A DNA stretch of 64,000 nt from Halanaerobium saccharolyticum subsp. saccharolyticum DSM 6643 (GCF_000350165.1 NZ_CAUI01000021.1:124001-188000), one strand, 5' to 3'; shown: positions 49,272-58,379, counted from the stretch's first letter. The notes: generated by a model not told the origin, from the letters alone. Translations and numbers: made by a program.

Positions 49272-51017
49272 TTGAGTTATATGTCCAGGTATCGTGATTG
49301 GCTTGTAAGTGATTATTTTGATGAAAAAACAAAAGAGGAACTTGAAGCTATTAAGGATAATGAAGCAGAAATTGAAGATCGTTTCTATAAAAATTTAGAA
49401 TTCGGAACAGGTGGAATGAGAGGTAAAATGGGGGCTGGAACCAATAGAATCAATAAATATGTAGTTCGTAAAGCTACTCAGGGACTGGCAAACTATATAA
49501 TTAATTATAGTGATAATGGAGAGGACAAAGGAATTGTTATCGCTTATGATTCCCGCCATAATTCACCAGAATTTTCTTTAGAGGCGGCTTTAGTTTTAGC
49601 TGCTAATGGAATTAAAACATATTTATTTACCGGAATGCGAGCAACTCCGGAACTTTCTTATGCTGTCAGAGAACTTGATGCAATTGGTGGAATAGTTATT
49701 ACTGCCAGCCATAATCCTTCCGAATACAACGGATATAAGTTATACTGGGAAGATGGGGGTCAGGTTGTTCCTGAGCAGGCAAGAGATATTATTGCTGAAA
49801 TTGAAGAAATAGATGATTTTTCTATTGTTAAAACAATGGACGAAATGGAAGCCGTTAATCAGGGGCTTTTAAATTATATAGGTAGTGAAGTTGATGAGAG
49901 CTATCAGCAGACTTTAATGGGAGTTTTACCAGATACTGATTTAGCAGCCGAGAAGGGTAGCAATTTATCAGTAGTTTATACTCCTTTACATGGAACTGGA
50001 AGTACAGTTGTGCCAAAACTTTTAAGTAACTTAGGATTTTCTAATTTAAATGTTGTTGAAGAACAGGCAGACGGCGACTCTGAATTTTCTACTGTTGAAA
50101 GTCCAAATCCTGAAGACAGAGATGCTTTTGAACTGGCTCTAAAACTTGCAGAAAAAAAGGATGCAGAAATTATTTTGGCAACAGATCCTGATTGTGATCG
50201 TTTGGCGCCTGCAGTTAGAGATACTGAAGGTAACTATCAGTTTTTAAATGGTAATGAAACAGGAGTTTTATTTGCTGATTTTCTATTAAGAGAGGCCAAA
50301 GAAGCTGGAGAACTGCCTGATAATGGCGTAATTGTTAAATCAATTGTTTCTACAGATATGGTTGCTGAAGTTGCAGCTGATTATGGGGTAGAAGTTTTAG
50401 ATGTTCTAACTGGATTTAAATTTATTGGGGAAAAAATGACTGAATTCGAAAAGTCAGGGGATAAAGAATTTATTTTAGGATTTGAAGAAAGTTTAGGTTA
50501 TTTAATTGGCAAGTATGCTAGAGATAAGGATGCTGCTGTTGCAGCAGGTCTTGTTGCTATTATGGCCTTAAAATATAAGGAAGAAGGGACTTCTTTACTT
50601 GAGCGTCTGGCAGAATTAAGAGCAGAGTATGGTTATTATCTTGAAGATCTTCATTCAATTCGACTTGAAGGTAAAGAAGGTCAGGAGATTATAACAAAGA
50701 CCATCGCTCACTTAAGAGAAAAGAGCCCAGAAAAAATTGCAGGACATGAGGTTGAAGTTGTTAAAGATTATAAGCAATCAAAAGTTTCATATCTGAAAGA
50801 AGGAAGAGAAGAAGAACTAAAACTTCCAAAATCTAATGTTCTTCAATATTTACTTGAGGGTAATAATAAACTTACAATTAGACCCTCTGGGACTGAGCCA
50901 AAGTTGAAATTCTACTTTGCAGTTAAGGATAAAGATAAGGCTGCTGCAGAAAAGAAACTGGCTGAGTTTAAAGAAAAGATTATTGCCGAAATGGATAAAA
51001 TAATGGAGAATGTTTAA
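49272..51017 (+). CDS. pgcA: Phosphoglucomutase/phosphomannomutase family enzyme
   Basis: This 581-residue enzyme interconverts hexose 1- and 6-phosphates. The catalytic phosphoserine loop is ITASHNPSEYNGYK (about residue 145), the metal loop is DPDCDRLAP (about 305), the sugar loop is GFEESLGYLIG (about 400) and the phosphate loop is TIRPSGTEPKLKFY (about 535). The length and the N-terminal GTGGMRGKMGAG match the alpha-phosphoglucomutase PgcA group. It likely feeds glucose-1-phosphate to the galU product next door. Start is TTG at 49272 with AAAGGAG, or ATG at 49281. Confidence 0.93.
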   Translation: MSYMSRYRDWLVSDYFDEKTKEELEAIKDNEAEIEDRFYKNLEFGTGGMRGKMGAGTNRINKYVVRKATQGLANYIINYSDNGEDKGIVIAYDSRHNSPEFSLEAALVLAANGIKTYLFTGMRATPELSYAVRELDAIGGIVITASHNPSEYNGYKLYWEDGGQVVPEQARDIIAEIEEIDDFSIVKTMDEMEAVNQGLLNYIGSEVDESYQQTLMGVLPDTDLAAEKGSNLSVVYTPLHGTGSTVVPKLLSNLGFSNLNVVEEQADGDSEFSTVESPNPEDRDAFELALKLAEKKDAEIILATDPDCDRLAPAVRDTEGNYQFLNGNETGVLFADFLLREAKEAGELPDNGVIVKSIVSTDMVAEVAADYGVEVLDVLTGFKFIGEKMTEFEKSGDKEFILGFEESLGYLIGKYARDKDAAVAAGLVAIMALKYKEEGTSLLERLAELRAEYGYYLEDLHSIRLEGKEGQEIITKTIAHLREKSPEKIAGHEVEVVKDYKQSKVSYLKEGREEELKLPKSNVLQYLLEGNNKLTIRPSGTEPKLKFYFAVKDKDKAAAEKKLAEFKEKIIAEMDKIMENV

Positions 51018-51070
51018 TTTTTTAATTAGATCTTAGAACAATTTTAGCTAAATAATTATTAATCAATATA

Positions 51071-51099
51071 AGAGAGGCTCTGCAGCCTCTCTTTTTTTT
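51071..51099 (+). terminator. Terminator after pgcA
   Basis: AGAGAGGCT pairs with AGCCTCTCT around CTGC, followed by seven T. Confidence 0.95.
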
Positions 51100-51126
51100 A
51101 ACATTCTTTTAAATAAATGTTATAAT
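51098..51126 (+). promoter_or_regulatory. Promoter of galU
   Basis: TTAACA (51098-51103) and TATAAT (51121-51126) are spaced by 17 bp, with an extended -10 TGT. It begins within the end of the pgcA terminator T-run. Confidence 0.82.
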
Positions 51127-51159
51127 ATAATTGATAATTAAAATGTGAGGAGTGGTACA

Positions 51160-52029
51160 ATGAAAGTAAAAAAAGCAGTAATACCAGCAGCAGGCTGGGG
51201 AACTAGATTATTACCTGCTACAAAAGCTCAACCGAAAGAAATGCTGCCAATTGTAGACAAACCTTCAATTCAGTACATTGTAGAAGAGGCAGTTGCAGCA
51301 GGAATTGAAGATATTTTAATTATAACCTCAAAAAACAAACAAAGTATAGAAGATCATTTTGATAAATCCCTGGCCTTAGAACAAGCTTTAGAAAAGCAGG
51401 GCAAGACACAATTATTAAAAGAAGTACAAGATATATCTCAAATGATAACTATTCATTCAGTTAGACAAAAAGAGCAAAAAGGATTAGGCCATGCAATCCA
51501 TTGTGCAAAAAGTTTTGTAGGAGATGAGCCTTTTGCAGTTTTGCTCGGTGATGATATTATTCACTCTCAAAAACCAGTAATCAAACAGATGATGGAAGCT
51601 TATGAAAAAAAAGAAACTGCAATTTTAGGCTGCAAAACAGTAGCTAAAAAAGATGTTAATAAATATGGAATAGTTGACTTTAGTCAAAAAGATGGAGACC
51701 TCTATAAAGTGCAAGATTTAATAGAAAAACCAGCTTTAGCTGAAGCACCATCTCAACTTGCAATTCTGGGTCGATACATTATTACTTCTGATATTTTTGA
51801 AATATTAGAAAACACTGCCCCTGGTAAAGGTGGAGAAATACAGCTAACTGATGCTTTAAAGACTTTACTGGATCAGCGAGCTGTTTATGGTTATGACTTT
51901 GAGGGTCAACGTTATGATGTCGGTAATAAAATGGGTTTTCTCAAAACAACTGTAGAGCTAGCTTTGGTTCGAGAAGATCTAGGACCAGAATTTAAAAAAT
52001 ATCTAAAAGAACTTACAAAAGATTTTTAA
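51160..52029 (+). CDS. galU: UTP-glucose-1-phosphate uridylyltransferase
   Basis: GalU (289 residues) makes UDP-glucose from glucose-1-phosphate and UTP. The nucleotide-binding loop IPAAGWGTRLLPATKAQPKEMLP is at the N-terminus, FAVLLGDDIIH is the metal-binding loop, and LIEKPALAEAPSQLAILGRYI is the sugar-binding part. ATG at 51160 is preferred after AGGAG to the in-frame GTG at 51145. It sits beside pgcA, so the two make UDP-glucose for surface glycans. Confidence 0.95.
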   Translation: MKVKKAVIPAAGWGTRLLPATKAQPKEMLPIVDKPSIQYIVEEAVAAGIEDILIITSKNKQSIEDHFDKSLALEQALEKQGKTQLLKEVQDISQMITIHSVRQKEQKGLGHAIHCAKSFVGDEPFAVLLGDDIIHSQKPVIKQMMEAYEKKETAILGCKTVAKKDVNKYGIVDFSQKDGDLYKVQDLIEKPALAEAPSQLAILGRYIITSDIFEILENTAPGKGGEIQLTDALKTLLDQRAVYGYDFEGQRYDVGNKMGFLKTTVELALVREDLGPEFKKYLKELTKDF

Positions 52030-52076
52030 ATAATTACAATTTAGCTTAAAAATTAGATTCAGAATTGATTCGGATC

Positions 52077-53714
52077 TTAGAATTTAAAGAATTCATTTAA
52101 GGTTTTTTCTTTAAAATTGTCGCCAAGCAGCTGCTTTAATTCAAATTTATTCTGTGGTCTTTCTAAAATAATGCTGGAAGCTCTTTTGCTGCCGATGCCT
52201 GGTATAGATTCCAGTTCTTTTTTACTGTATTCATTGACTTTTTTAGGCCATTTGAGTGCAGTAATTGAACGATAACCGTGATCTATAACTTTTACCTGGT
52301 CAAAAAAATCATCATTTTGGTCAATAACTGCTGTTAAGATCGGATATGTTCCAAGCTGTCTGCAGTAATTTAAGCTTCCTTTCTTTTTTTCGGAATAAAG
52401 ATCTTTTAATATAACACCGGTGGGAAAGACTCTTTTAAGCATTTCTTGATTAATTTCTTGATTGATTTTTTCTTTATATTTTTTAAATTCACCCTGGCTA
52501 TATTTTATTTCAGGATAACTACCCAGTCGAACCACCTGACGGATGTTGATTCTTCTGAGCATTAAATTATCCTGGAGCAGTTTTTGTAAAAAATCATAAT
52601 TATAGTTTAGAGTTTCTTTTCTTTCACCAATTAGGCCGTGGAGAAAATTTAGACCCGGCAGCAGCTTTGGAATCCCATCTTCACGTTTGCCCCCAATATC
52701 GTTCATTAATTTGATGGCAAAATAATTTTCTTCAGCTGTACTATCTATGTTATTTTTCTTTAAAACTAAGGGGTCAGCAGATTCCAGACCAAAGGCAGCT
52801 GTATCACCGGGAGTATTATATTTAGCAATAGTTTCAATTATTTGACCAGCTTTTTCTGGATGTCTTGCTATTTCGGCAGGATTCATGTTGTCCATATGTA
52901 ATACCTGCAGTTTAGGATCAGCTTTTCGTATGCCCTGATAGAGCTCTCTAATTTGAGCTGGGTTTAAAATAAAATCTTCCCTTTTCTTTTGAGCCCCGTA
53001 AAGCAGCAGATCTGTCTGGCTGCCCAGCCGGTAGTGGTGAATGCCAGCGGCTGCTAAAGCTTTAACTTCATTACTAAGAGCTTCAGGTTGACGGCTGTAG
53101 GTTAATTTCTTAAGTCTTTCACTGCAGAAAGCACAGTGACTGGATCGCGGACAGCCTCTAAAAGTCTCTAGTTCAGCAATGATATGTGGGTAATTAGGAT
53201 GTTCTTTGACAACTTGAGCTCCAGTTAAAGAAAATTGGTTAATATACTCATTTCTCTGCTCTGCAGCTATTTCTTTTGCCTGCAGACGCTGATAGAGATC
53301 TAAAGCTGCAATTTCTGAAGCAAGAAGATCATAATCATCTTCAAATTTCTCTTTCATTTTTTTAATTAGAGTAATTGGACCAGCTAAAACTTTGGTAGGA
53401 TAAAAAAGCTTTTGCCCAATTTCTTTAATTTCAGCTGCAGAAGCTGGCTGGCCGCCTAAATAATGGCCGGGAACTGTTGTGCCGGCAATTAAAATTACTA
53501 GATCTAAACTTTCTAATTTTTCGAGTTCCTCATTTTTGTTCTGACGTAGTTCATCAATTGTGATATAATTTAAATTAGCAGCCTGAACACCGGCTTCTAA
53601 CAAAGCTCCCCATAGATATCTAACATGTGGAGAAATGTAGGGTGGAACTCCCAGGCAGGATGGTTCATCTAAATAGCCATCGATAATAGTTATTTTTATT
53701 TTGCTGTTTTTCAT
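52077..53714 (-). CDS. Radical SAM protein with C-terminal helix-hairpin-helix
   Basis: This 545-residue protein has an N-terminal domain that resembles a B12-binding-like Rossmann fold (residues about 5-150). The radical SAM core starts at RGCPRSSHCAFC near residue 188. The Cys spacing is Cx5Cx2C instead of the usual Cx3Cx2C. A C-terminal helix-hairpin-helix (LESIPGIGSKRASSII, about residue 505-520) suggests binding to nucleic acid. The pattern resembles uncharacterised archaeal and clostridial families. Substrate is unknown. It converges with galU and diverges from the SPOR fusion gene. Confidence 0.83.
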   Translation of the reverse strand: MKNSKIKITIIDGYLDEPSCLGVPPYISPHVRYLWGALLEAGVQAANLNYITIDELRQNKNEELEKLESLDLVILIAGTTVPGHYLGGQPASAAEIKEIGQKLFYPTKVLAGPITLIKKMKEKFEDDYDLLASEIAALDLYQRLQAKEIAAEQRNEYINQFSLTGAQVVKEHPNYPHIIAELETFRGCPRSSHCAFCSERLKKLTYSRQPEALSNEVKALAAAGIHHYRLGSQTDLLLYGAQKKREDFILNPAQIRELYQGIRKADPKLQVLHMDNMNPAEIARHPEKAGQIIETIAKYNTPGDTAAFGLESADPLVLKKNNIDSTAEENYFAIKLMNDIGGKREDGIPKLLPGLNFLHGLIGERKETLNYNYDFLQKLLQDNLMLRRINIRQVVRLGSYPEIKYSQGEFKKYKEKINQEINQEMLKRVFPTGVILKDLYSEKKKGSLNYCRQLGTYPILTAVIDQNDDFFDQVKVIDHGYRSITALKWPKKVNEYSKKELESIPGIGSKRASSIILERPQNKFELKQLLGDNFKEKTLNEFFKF

Positions 53715-53725
53715 TTTAAAATCCT

Positions 53726-53804
53726 TTCTAATATGAAATCTATTCTAATTTTAATTATTTTTTAAATTTTAAATTCTAATACATTAATTTTAAGTTCTAA
53801 TACA
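53726..53804. repeat. Four TTCTAAT repeats in the divergent intergenic region
   Basis: TTCTAAT is seen at 53726, 53743, 53774 and 53795. The last two extend to TTCTAATACAT and are 21 bp apart, two helical turns. The region is very AT-rich, so chance is possible. Confidence 0.4.
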
Positions 53805-53807
53805 TAT

Positions 53808-53836
53808 AGTATAACATAAACTGCTTTTAGTGAAAA
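53808..53836 (-). promoter_or_regulatory. Probable promoter of the radical SAM gene
   Basis: On the minus strand TTTTCA (53836-53831) and TATACT (53813-53808) are 17 bp apart with an extended TG. The leader between this and the ATG contains repeated TTCTAAT elements (plus-strand reading). Confidence 0.45.
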
Positions 53837-53868
53837 AATAGCTAAATAATTGATTTTTTAGGCAGGAT

Positions 53869-53897
53869 TTGGCTCTTTGAGATAAAATATATATAAG
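53869..53897 (+). promoter_or_regulatory. Possible promoter of the SPOR-fusion operon
   Basis: TTGGCT (53869-53874) and TATAAG (53892-53897) are spaced by 17 bp, about 45 bp before the gene start. Confidence 0.5.
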
Positions 53898-53940
53898 TAG
53901 GGAAACAAATTTAATTCTTTTATTAATGGAGATGAAAAAC

Positions 53941-56184
53941 TTGCAGAATTTAAGAAAATTTTCATATATAATTTTATATATTTTTATAGCACTGCTAATT
54001 TTGAGTACCCCTGCAGCAGCAGAATTTTTTCAGGGGAATCTGACTGAATTTGTTAAAAGTGAGAAAATAATTAGTATCCCTATCTTTTCACCAGCTGAGA
54101 AAATAGAAATAGAAGCTGGCACTGATACTGTTGTATCTGCTGCAGATAAAGAGGACATCAGCCTTAAAGCGGGAGAAATATATTTTATTAGCCAGAATGA
54201 TATCAAAAAGAGTAAAGAAACTCAAACAGCAGCAGAGCTGAAAGCCGGCTGGGGAATCCAGATTATGGCAAGTTCTACTGAAGCGAAAGCTAAAGCTTTT
54301 AAAGCTGAAGCTGCTGCGAAAATAGAAGCGGAACTTATAATTTTAGCAGAAGACGAGCTCTTTAAGGTAGTTGCAGGTTTTTATGATCAGCGAAGTGAGG
54401 CTGAAAAACTGCAGCAGGATTTAGAAGCTGCAGGCTATAATGGTTGGCCGCGTGAGCTTGAACTTGCTGAAAATAGAAATATTGCTAAGTCTGAAGCCGA
54501 AGCAGTAACAGAAACTGAAGTAGAGACTGAAACTGAAGTAGAGACTGAAAATGAAGCGGAGACGGAAAATGAAGTTGGAGCAGCTGAGGATTCTCCTCCG
54601 GAACAAGAAGGGCTAATCCTTTATAATCAAGCTGGCGAAAAATTAAAAGAAGCTTATGTCTTTGAGATAGAAGGGGAATTTAAAGCGAATTCTAAAAAGA
54701 TGCAGGGTGAATTCCAGTTGGGCCCCTTAGCAGATTCTGTTTTATTTTCTTATAAAACTGAGATAGAAGAATTAACTGCTCATCTACTGCAGAATTACTT
54801 TAGTCTCGCTGCCCCAAGCAGGGCTTTAAAAGCTCAGGCAGTTTTGTATAGAACTTCTATTTTATATCAGCTGGAAACACAGGGGGCAAGACTCGAAAAT
54901 TTAAACTATCTAAAGTTTGGCTCTTTAAATCCTGCATTCAAAGAAGCTGCTGCGGCGACAAAATCTGAAGTTTTAATTCGGGATAATGAATTTTATTATA
55001 ATAAAGACTTTTCCCTGAAAAGTATTAATAAACCTAAAACAGGTACTGTTGCTTTAGCACAAGCAGAATATAATTACGAAGAAATTATTAATTATTATTA
55101 TGACCGCTCAGAAATAGTTAATTTAAATAATTTAATTGATAGTGAAGAGAAGCTTTCTGCTCGGATAGAGCGCGGATTATATTTAAAAGAAATAAGGCAG
55201 ATGAGCTGGTCTGGTCCCAGAGTAATTACTGTTATAGACTATAATCTTGATAATGACAGATTAAAACTAAAACCAGTTTTAGCTCAAGGATTAGTTCCTG
55301 GGCGAGAAGATTTGGCTGATTTAATTAAAAGACACAAGGCAATTGCTGGTGTCAATGGTGGCTATTTTCATTACAGTGGTCGACCTCTTGGTTTGCTTTA
55401 TATAAATCAGGAACTTGTTAGTGAGCCCATCCACCAGAGAAGTGCCTTATTAATTGATCAAGATAATAATATTTCTTTTGCTCAGGTAGATTGGCAGGGT
55501 GAGTTATTAATCGGGCCAGCAGAGCAAAAAATAAAAATTGATGGAGTAAATAGAGAAGCTAAAAAAGAAGAAATTATAGTTTTCAATTACTTCTATGGTC
55601 CCAGAATGTCTGCTTTAGATCAGGACCATTATGATGTTGTGGTTAGAGATAATAAGATTTTAGGAGTAGAAAATAAAGCAGGAGTGAAAACAGCTATTCC
55701 ACCTGATGGTTTTATAATAAGATTTTCGGCTCAAAGATCAGACATTAAAAATCTTATACCAGAACTAAAAAATAAAAAAATTACTTTAAATTATAATTTT
55801 AGTCCAAATTTAAATGAAAATAAGATAGTACATGCAGTTGGTGGAGGTCCAAGGCTTTTAAAAGCTGGAAAAATTAATATTACTGGTCAAGAAGAAAATT
55901 TTCAAAATGATATTTTAAATGGGCGGGCACCCAGAACTGCTGTCGCTTTGACTAAAGATAATCATCTGCTGCTTTTGACTATTGATGGTAGACAGTCAGA
56001 TTTAAGTGTCGGAATGAGCTTAGAGGAGCTGGCTCAAACTTTAAAAGGTTTAGGAGCAGTTGAGGCTATAAACTTAGATGGAGGCGGCTCAGCCCGAATG
56101 GTTATTCGAGGTTTTACAATGAGTAACCCAAGTGAAAAGAGATTAATTTCTAATGGCGTGATAGTTGATGAAAAAAATAATTAA
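53941..56184 (+). CDS. SPOR / SpoIID-like / phosphodiester glycosidase fusion protein
   Basis: This 747-residue exported protein has a signal peptide (ending PAAAEF). A SPOR-like repeat is at about residues 100-155 (GWGIQIMASSTEAKAKAF ... YDQRSEAEKLQQDLEAAGY). An acidic 6-residue tandem repeat region follows. A degenerate SpoIID/LytB-like segment (about 255-385, with PSRALKAQAVLYRTSILYQL) is next. The C-terminal phosphodiester glycosidase (NAGPA, DUF2233) domain (about 455-745) has VNGGYF, GRAPRTAVAL, LTIDGRQ and INLDGGGSARM motifs. SPOR binds denuded peptidoglycan and SpoIID is a transglycosylase family; here catalytic residues of SpoIID cannot be confirmed. TTG at 53941 follows TGGAGATG; ATG at 53926 is the alternative. 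Confidence 0.83.
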   Translation: MQNLRKFSYIILYIFIALLILSTPAAAEFFQGNLTEFVKSEKIISIPIFSPAEKIEIEAGTDTVVSAADKEDISLKAGEIYFISQNDIKKSKETQTAAELKAGWGIQIMASSTEAKAKAFKAEAAAKIEAELIILAEDELFKVVAGFYDQRSEAEKLQQDLEAAGYNGWPRELELAENRNIAKSEAEAVTETEVETETEVETENEAETENEVGAAEDSPPEQEGLILYNQAGEKLKEAYVFEIEGEFKANSKKMQGEFQLGPLADSVLFSYKTEIEELTAHLLQNYFSLAAPSRALKAQAVLYRTSILYQLETQGARLENLNYLKFGSLNPAFKEAAAATKSEVLIRDNEFYYNKDFSLKSINKPKTGTVALAQAEYNYEEIINYYYDRSEIVNLNNLIDSEEKLSARIERGLYLKEIRQMSWSGPRVITVIDYNLDNDRLKLKPVLAQGLVPGREDLADLIKRHKAIAGVNGGYFHYSGRPLGLLYINQELVSEPIHQRSALLIDQDNNISFAQVDWQGELLIGPAEQKIKIDGVNREAKKEEIIVFNYFYGPRMSALDQDHYDVVVRDNKILGVENKAGVKTAIPPDGFIIRFSAQRSDIKNLIPELKNKKITLNYNFSPNLNENKIVHAVGGGPRLLKAGKINITGQEENFQNDILNGRAPRTAVALTKDNHLLLLTIDGRQSDLSVGMSLEELAQTLKGLGAVEAINLDGGGSARMVIRGFTMSNPSEKRLISNGVIVDEKNN
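54511..54580 (+). repeat. 18-bp tandem repeat inside the SPOR fusion gene
   Basis: Two perfect 18-bp copies (54511-54528 and 54529-54546), a third with changes (54547-54564) and a partial fourth encode the repeated hexapeptide ETEVET. Copy number could vary between strains. Confidence 0.85.
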
Positions 56185-56230
56185 CTTTAATTAAATTTTA
56201 TATTAAAATATCAAATAAAGGGGCAATAGG

Positions 56231-56758
56231 ATGTTAAAAAAATCAATGATACTATTATTTACAGCAGTATTTTTAGTCATTTCAATTTCTGCAGTGGGGG
56301 CTGCTAATTTAAATTCAGTTACTTATTCTATTTCAGGTGATGCATCAGATGTAGACACTCTGGAGTTAGAGCCAGAATTTATGATAAATAACATTCATCC
56401 AGCTAAGCTTAACTTAGCCTTTGATGGAGATGACTTTTATTTTGGAGCAAATATGGGTTTAAACATGTTAATGGAAGATAACTTCAGGTTGGATCTGAAT
56501 CTGATGCTGACAAATGAGGTTGATGGTCTTGATTTTGGTAAGGCATTTGGTTTAGCAGCTGCTACCCGTGGTGCTGATTTAAGCTTTTTCTGGCAGACTT
56601 ATTATTTTATTGATGATGATCTAGATGATCATGCTTTTTATAAGGGTGGCGCTAATTACAGAATAGGTCCTCGAAGTGATTTAGAAATAAGTGTAGCTAA
56701 TCAATACTGGGACTTAGATAATGATGTAATAAAACTTGGGATTAAGGTTAAGCTCTAG
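56231..56758 (+). CDS. Small exported envelope protein, possible beta barrel
   Basis: This 175-residue protein has a signal peptide (ending VGAANLN). The mature part has alternating strands (FYFGANMGLNML, FRLDLNLMLTNEV, ADLSFFWQTYYFI) that could form a small barrel. It ends in Leu rather than Phe. No family is recognised. It lies 46 bp after the SPOR fusion and 9 bp before rfaE1, so it is part of the envelope operon. Confidence 0.62.
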   Translation: MLKKSMILLFTAVFLVISISAVGAANLNSVTYSISGDASDVDTLELEPEFMINNIHPAKLNLAFDGDDFYFGANMGLNMLMEDNFRLDLNLMLTNEVDGLDFGKAFGLAAATRGADLSFFWQTYYFIDDDLDDHAFYKGGANYRIGPRSDLEISVANQYWDLDNDVIKLGIKVKL

Positions 56759-56767
56759 GGGGATGAA

Positions 56768-57778
56768 ATGGATAATTATCAGGCTGAAGAACTTATAAAA
56801 TATATAAAAAAATTTAAAGATAAAAAAATTATGGTTTTAGGTGATTTAATAGCAGATAAGTTTATTATTGCAGATCCAGAGCGGCTTTCGCGGGAAGCAC
56901 CGGTTTTGATTTTAAAACATCAGCAGGAAAAAATTCTGCCTGGTGGTGGTGCTAATGCAGCAGCTAACATTGCAAGTCTGGGAGCTCAGGTTGATCTGCT
57001 GGGAGTTGTAGGGGATGATTTATCTGCAGCAGCATTAAAAAAAGAATTGAATCAAAGAAATATTATTACTGATGGCATTTTTAAAGACAGCGGCCGTCCC
57101 ACTGCTGAAAAAACAAGGATTTTAGCAGGTGGAGAACAGATAGTCAGACAGCAGGTTGTTAGGGTTGACAAAGTTAAGAGCTTTGATATCAGCGCTGAAT
57201 TGAGTGATAAATTGAACAGCTATTTAGAAAAAAATATTGCTGAGAGTGATGCTATATTATTTTCTGATTATGGGAATGGGATTTTCAATCAGGATACCAC
57301 TTCTAAATTTGTTAAAACTGCTGCAGCTGCTGGCAAATATTCTGCTGTAGATAGTCGTTACCAGCTACCCCAATTTAAGGGATCAGTAATTGCTACTCCA
57401 AATTTGGAAGAGGCATCTGAAATTTATGGATCTCAACTAAAAAGCCAGGCTGAAGTAGAAAAAGCTGGTTTAAAAATGAGAAAAGAACTAGAACTAAAGT
57501 ATTTATTAATAACTCAGGGTGGAGATGGAATGACTCTTTTTGCGCCTGGAGATAAAATAGAACATATACCAGCAGCTAATTTTTCCGAAGTTTTTGATGT
57601 AACTGGAGCTGGTGATACAGTAGTTGGGACTTTAATCTTAGCACTTGCTGCAGGAGCAGCAGTCGAAATAGCAATTAGAATTGCTAATTATGCTGCGGGA
57701 ATTGTTGTTCGCAAAAGTGGAGTTGCTGCAGTTACAGCTGAGGAACTAATCAGGGAAGTGAATAAAAATGACAGCTAA
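56768..57778 (+). CDS. rfaE1: D-glycero-beta-D-manno-heptose-7-phosphate kinase
   Basis: This 336-residue ribokinase-fold enzyme phosphorylates heptose-7-phosphate at C1. It matches the first domain of E. coli HldE: LGDLIADKFI near the N-terminus, PGGGANAAANIASLGAQVDL (about 58-77) and the catalytic FDVTGAGDTVVGTLI (about 276-290). The second HldE domain is encoded by the next gene, which overlaps by 11 bases, so the bifunctional enzyme is split. It supplies ADP-heptose for the LPS core. Confidence 0.93.
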   Translation: MDNYQAEELIKYIKKFKDKKIMVLGDLIADKFIIADPERLSREAPVLILKHQQEKILPGGGANAAANIASLGAQVDLLGVVGDDLSAAALKKELNQRNIITDGIFKDSGRPTAEKTRILAGGEQIVRQQVVRVDKVKSFDISAELSDKLNSYLEKNIAESDAILFSDYGNGIFNQDTTSKFVKTAAAAGKYSAVDSRYQLPQFKGSVIATPNLEEASEIYGSQLKSQAEVEKAGLKMRKELELKYLLITQGGDGMTLFAPGDKIEHIPAANFSEVFDVTGAGDTVVGTLILALAAGAAVEIAIRIANYAAGIVVRKSGVAAVTAEELIREVNKNDS

Positions 57779-58253
57779 AATTATGGAATTAGATGAGCTA
57801 AAAGCCGAAATTGAAGCAAAAAAAGATGCAGGAGAATTAATAGTTTTTACTAATGGCTGTTTTGATATTTTACATGTCGGCCATATTCGTTATCTAAAAA
57901 AAGCAGCTGCTTTAGGAGATAAATTAGTGCTGGCTGTTAATAGTGATAGTTCTGTTAAGAAATTAAAAGGGGGAAATAGACCCTTTGTTCCAGAGCAGGA
58001 GAGATTGGAAATGCTTTCTGCTTTGGAGATGATTGACTATTTGGTGCTTTTTTCTGAGATTGACTGTAAGGCTTTACTGGAAGCAATAAAACCACAAATT
58101 TATGTTAAAGGTGGAGATTACAGAATTGAAGATCTCCCGGAAGCAGAAACAGTTTACAGTTATGGTGGGAAAATAGTCTTAATAACAGAGGTTAAAGGTA
58201 AATCAACAACTAATATAATAAAAAAGATAAGGCAGAGTAAAGATGAAAAATAA
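57768..58253 (+). CDS. rfaE2: D-glycero-beta-D-manno-heptose 1-phosphate adenylyltransferase
   Basis: This 161-residue cytidylyltransferase-fold protein has the nucleotide loop FTNGCFDILHVGHIRYL (HxGH) and KGKSTTNIIKKI at the end. It makes ADP-heptose. The GmhA isomerase, GmhB phosphatase and HldD epimerase are not in this window. Overlap with rfaE1 by 11 bases suggests coupled synthesis. Confidence 0.94.
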   Translation: MTAKIMELDELKAEIEAKKDAGELIVFTNGCFDILHVGHIRYLKKAAALGDKLVLAVNSDSSVKKLKGGNRPFVPEQERLEMLSALEMIDYLVLFSEIDCKALLEAIKPQIYVKGGDYRIEDLPEAETVYSYGGKIVLITEVKGKSTTNIIKKIRQSKDEK

Positions 58254-58347
58254 TCAGCTTCATATTCTTATTCTGCTTACCCTCTTACTTTTAGGAGTTA
58301 CAATGCTGGAATTAGGAATTTCATTTCAGGATCTAATTAGTTTTTGA
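58243..58347 (+). CDS. Possible 34-residue single-helix membrane protein
   Basis: An ATG at 58243 overlaps the end of rfaE2 by 11 bases, exactly as rfaE2 overlaps rfaE1. The product starts MKNNQ and then has one hydrophobic helix (about residues 6-22, rich in Leu) and a short polar end DLISF. The ribosome site is weak (AAGGCAGAG). Coding is supported by the overlap pattern and the clear membrane helix only. It sits just upstream of sigH. Confidence 0.42.
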   Translation: MKNNQLHILILLTLLLLGVTMLELGISFQDLISF

Positions 58348-58379
58348 GGGTAAACTAGTACCAGGATGGGGGGATACTC

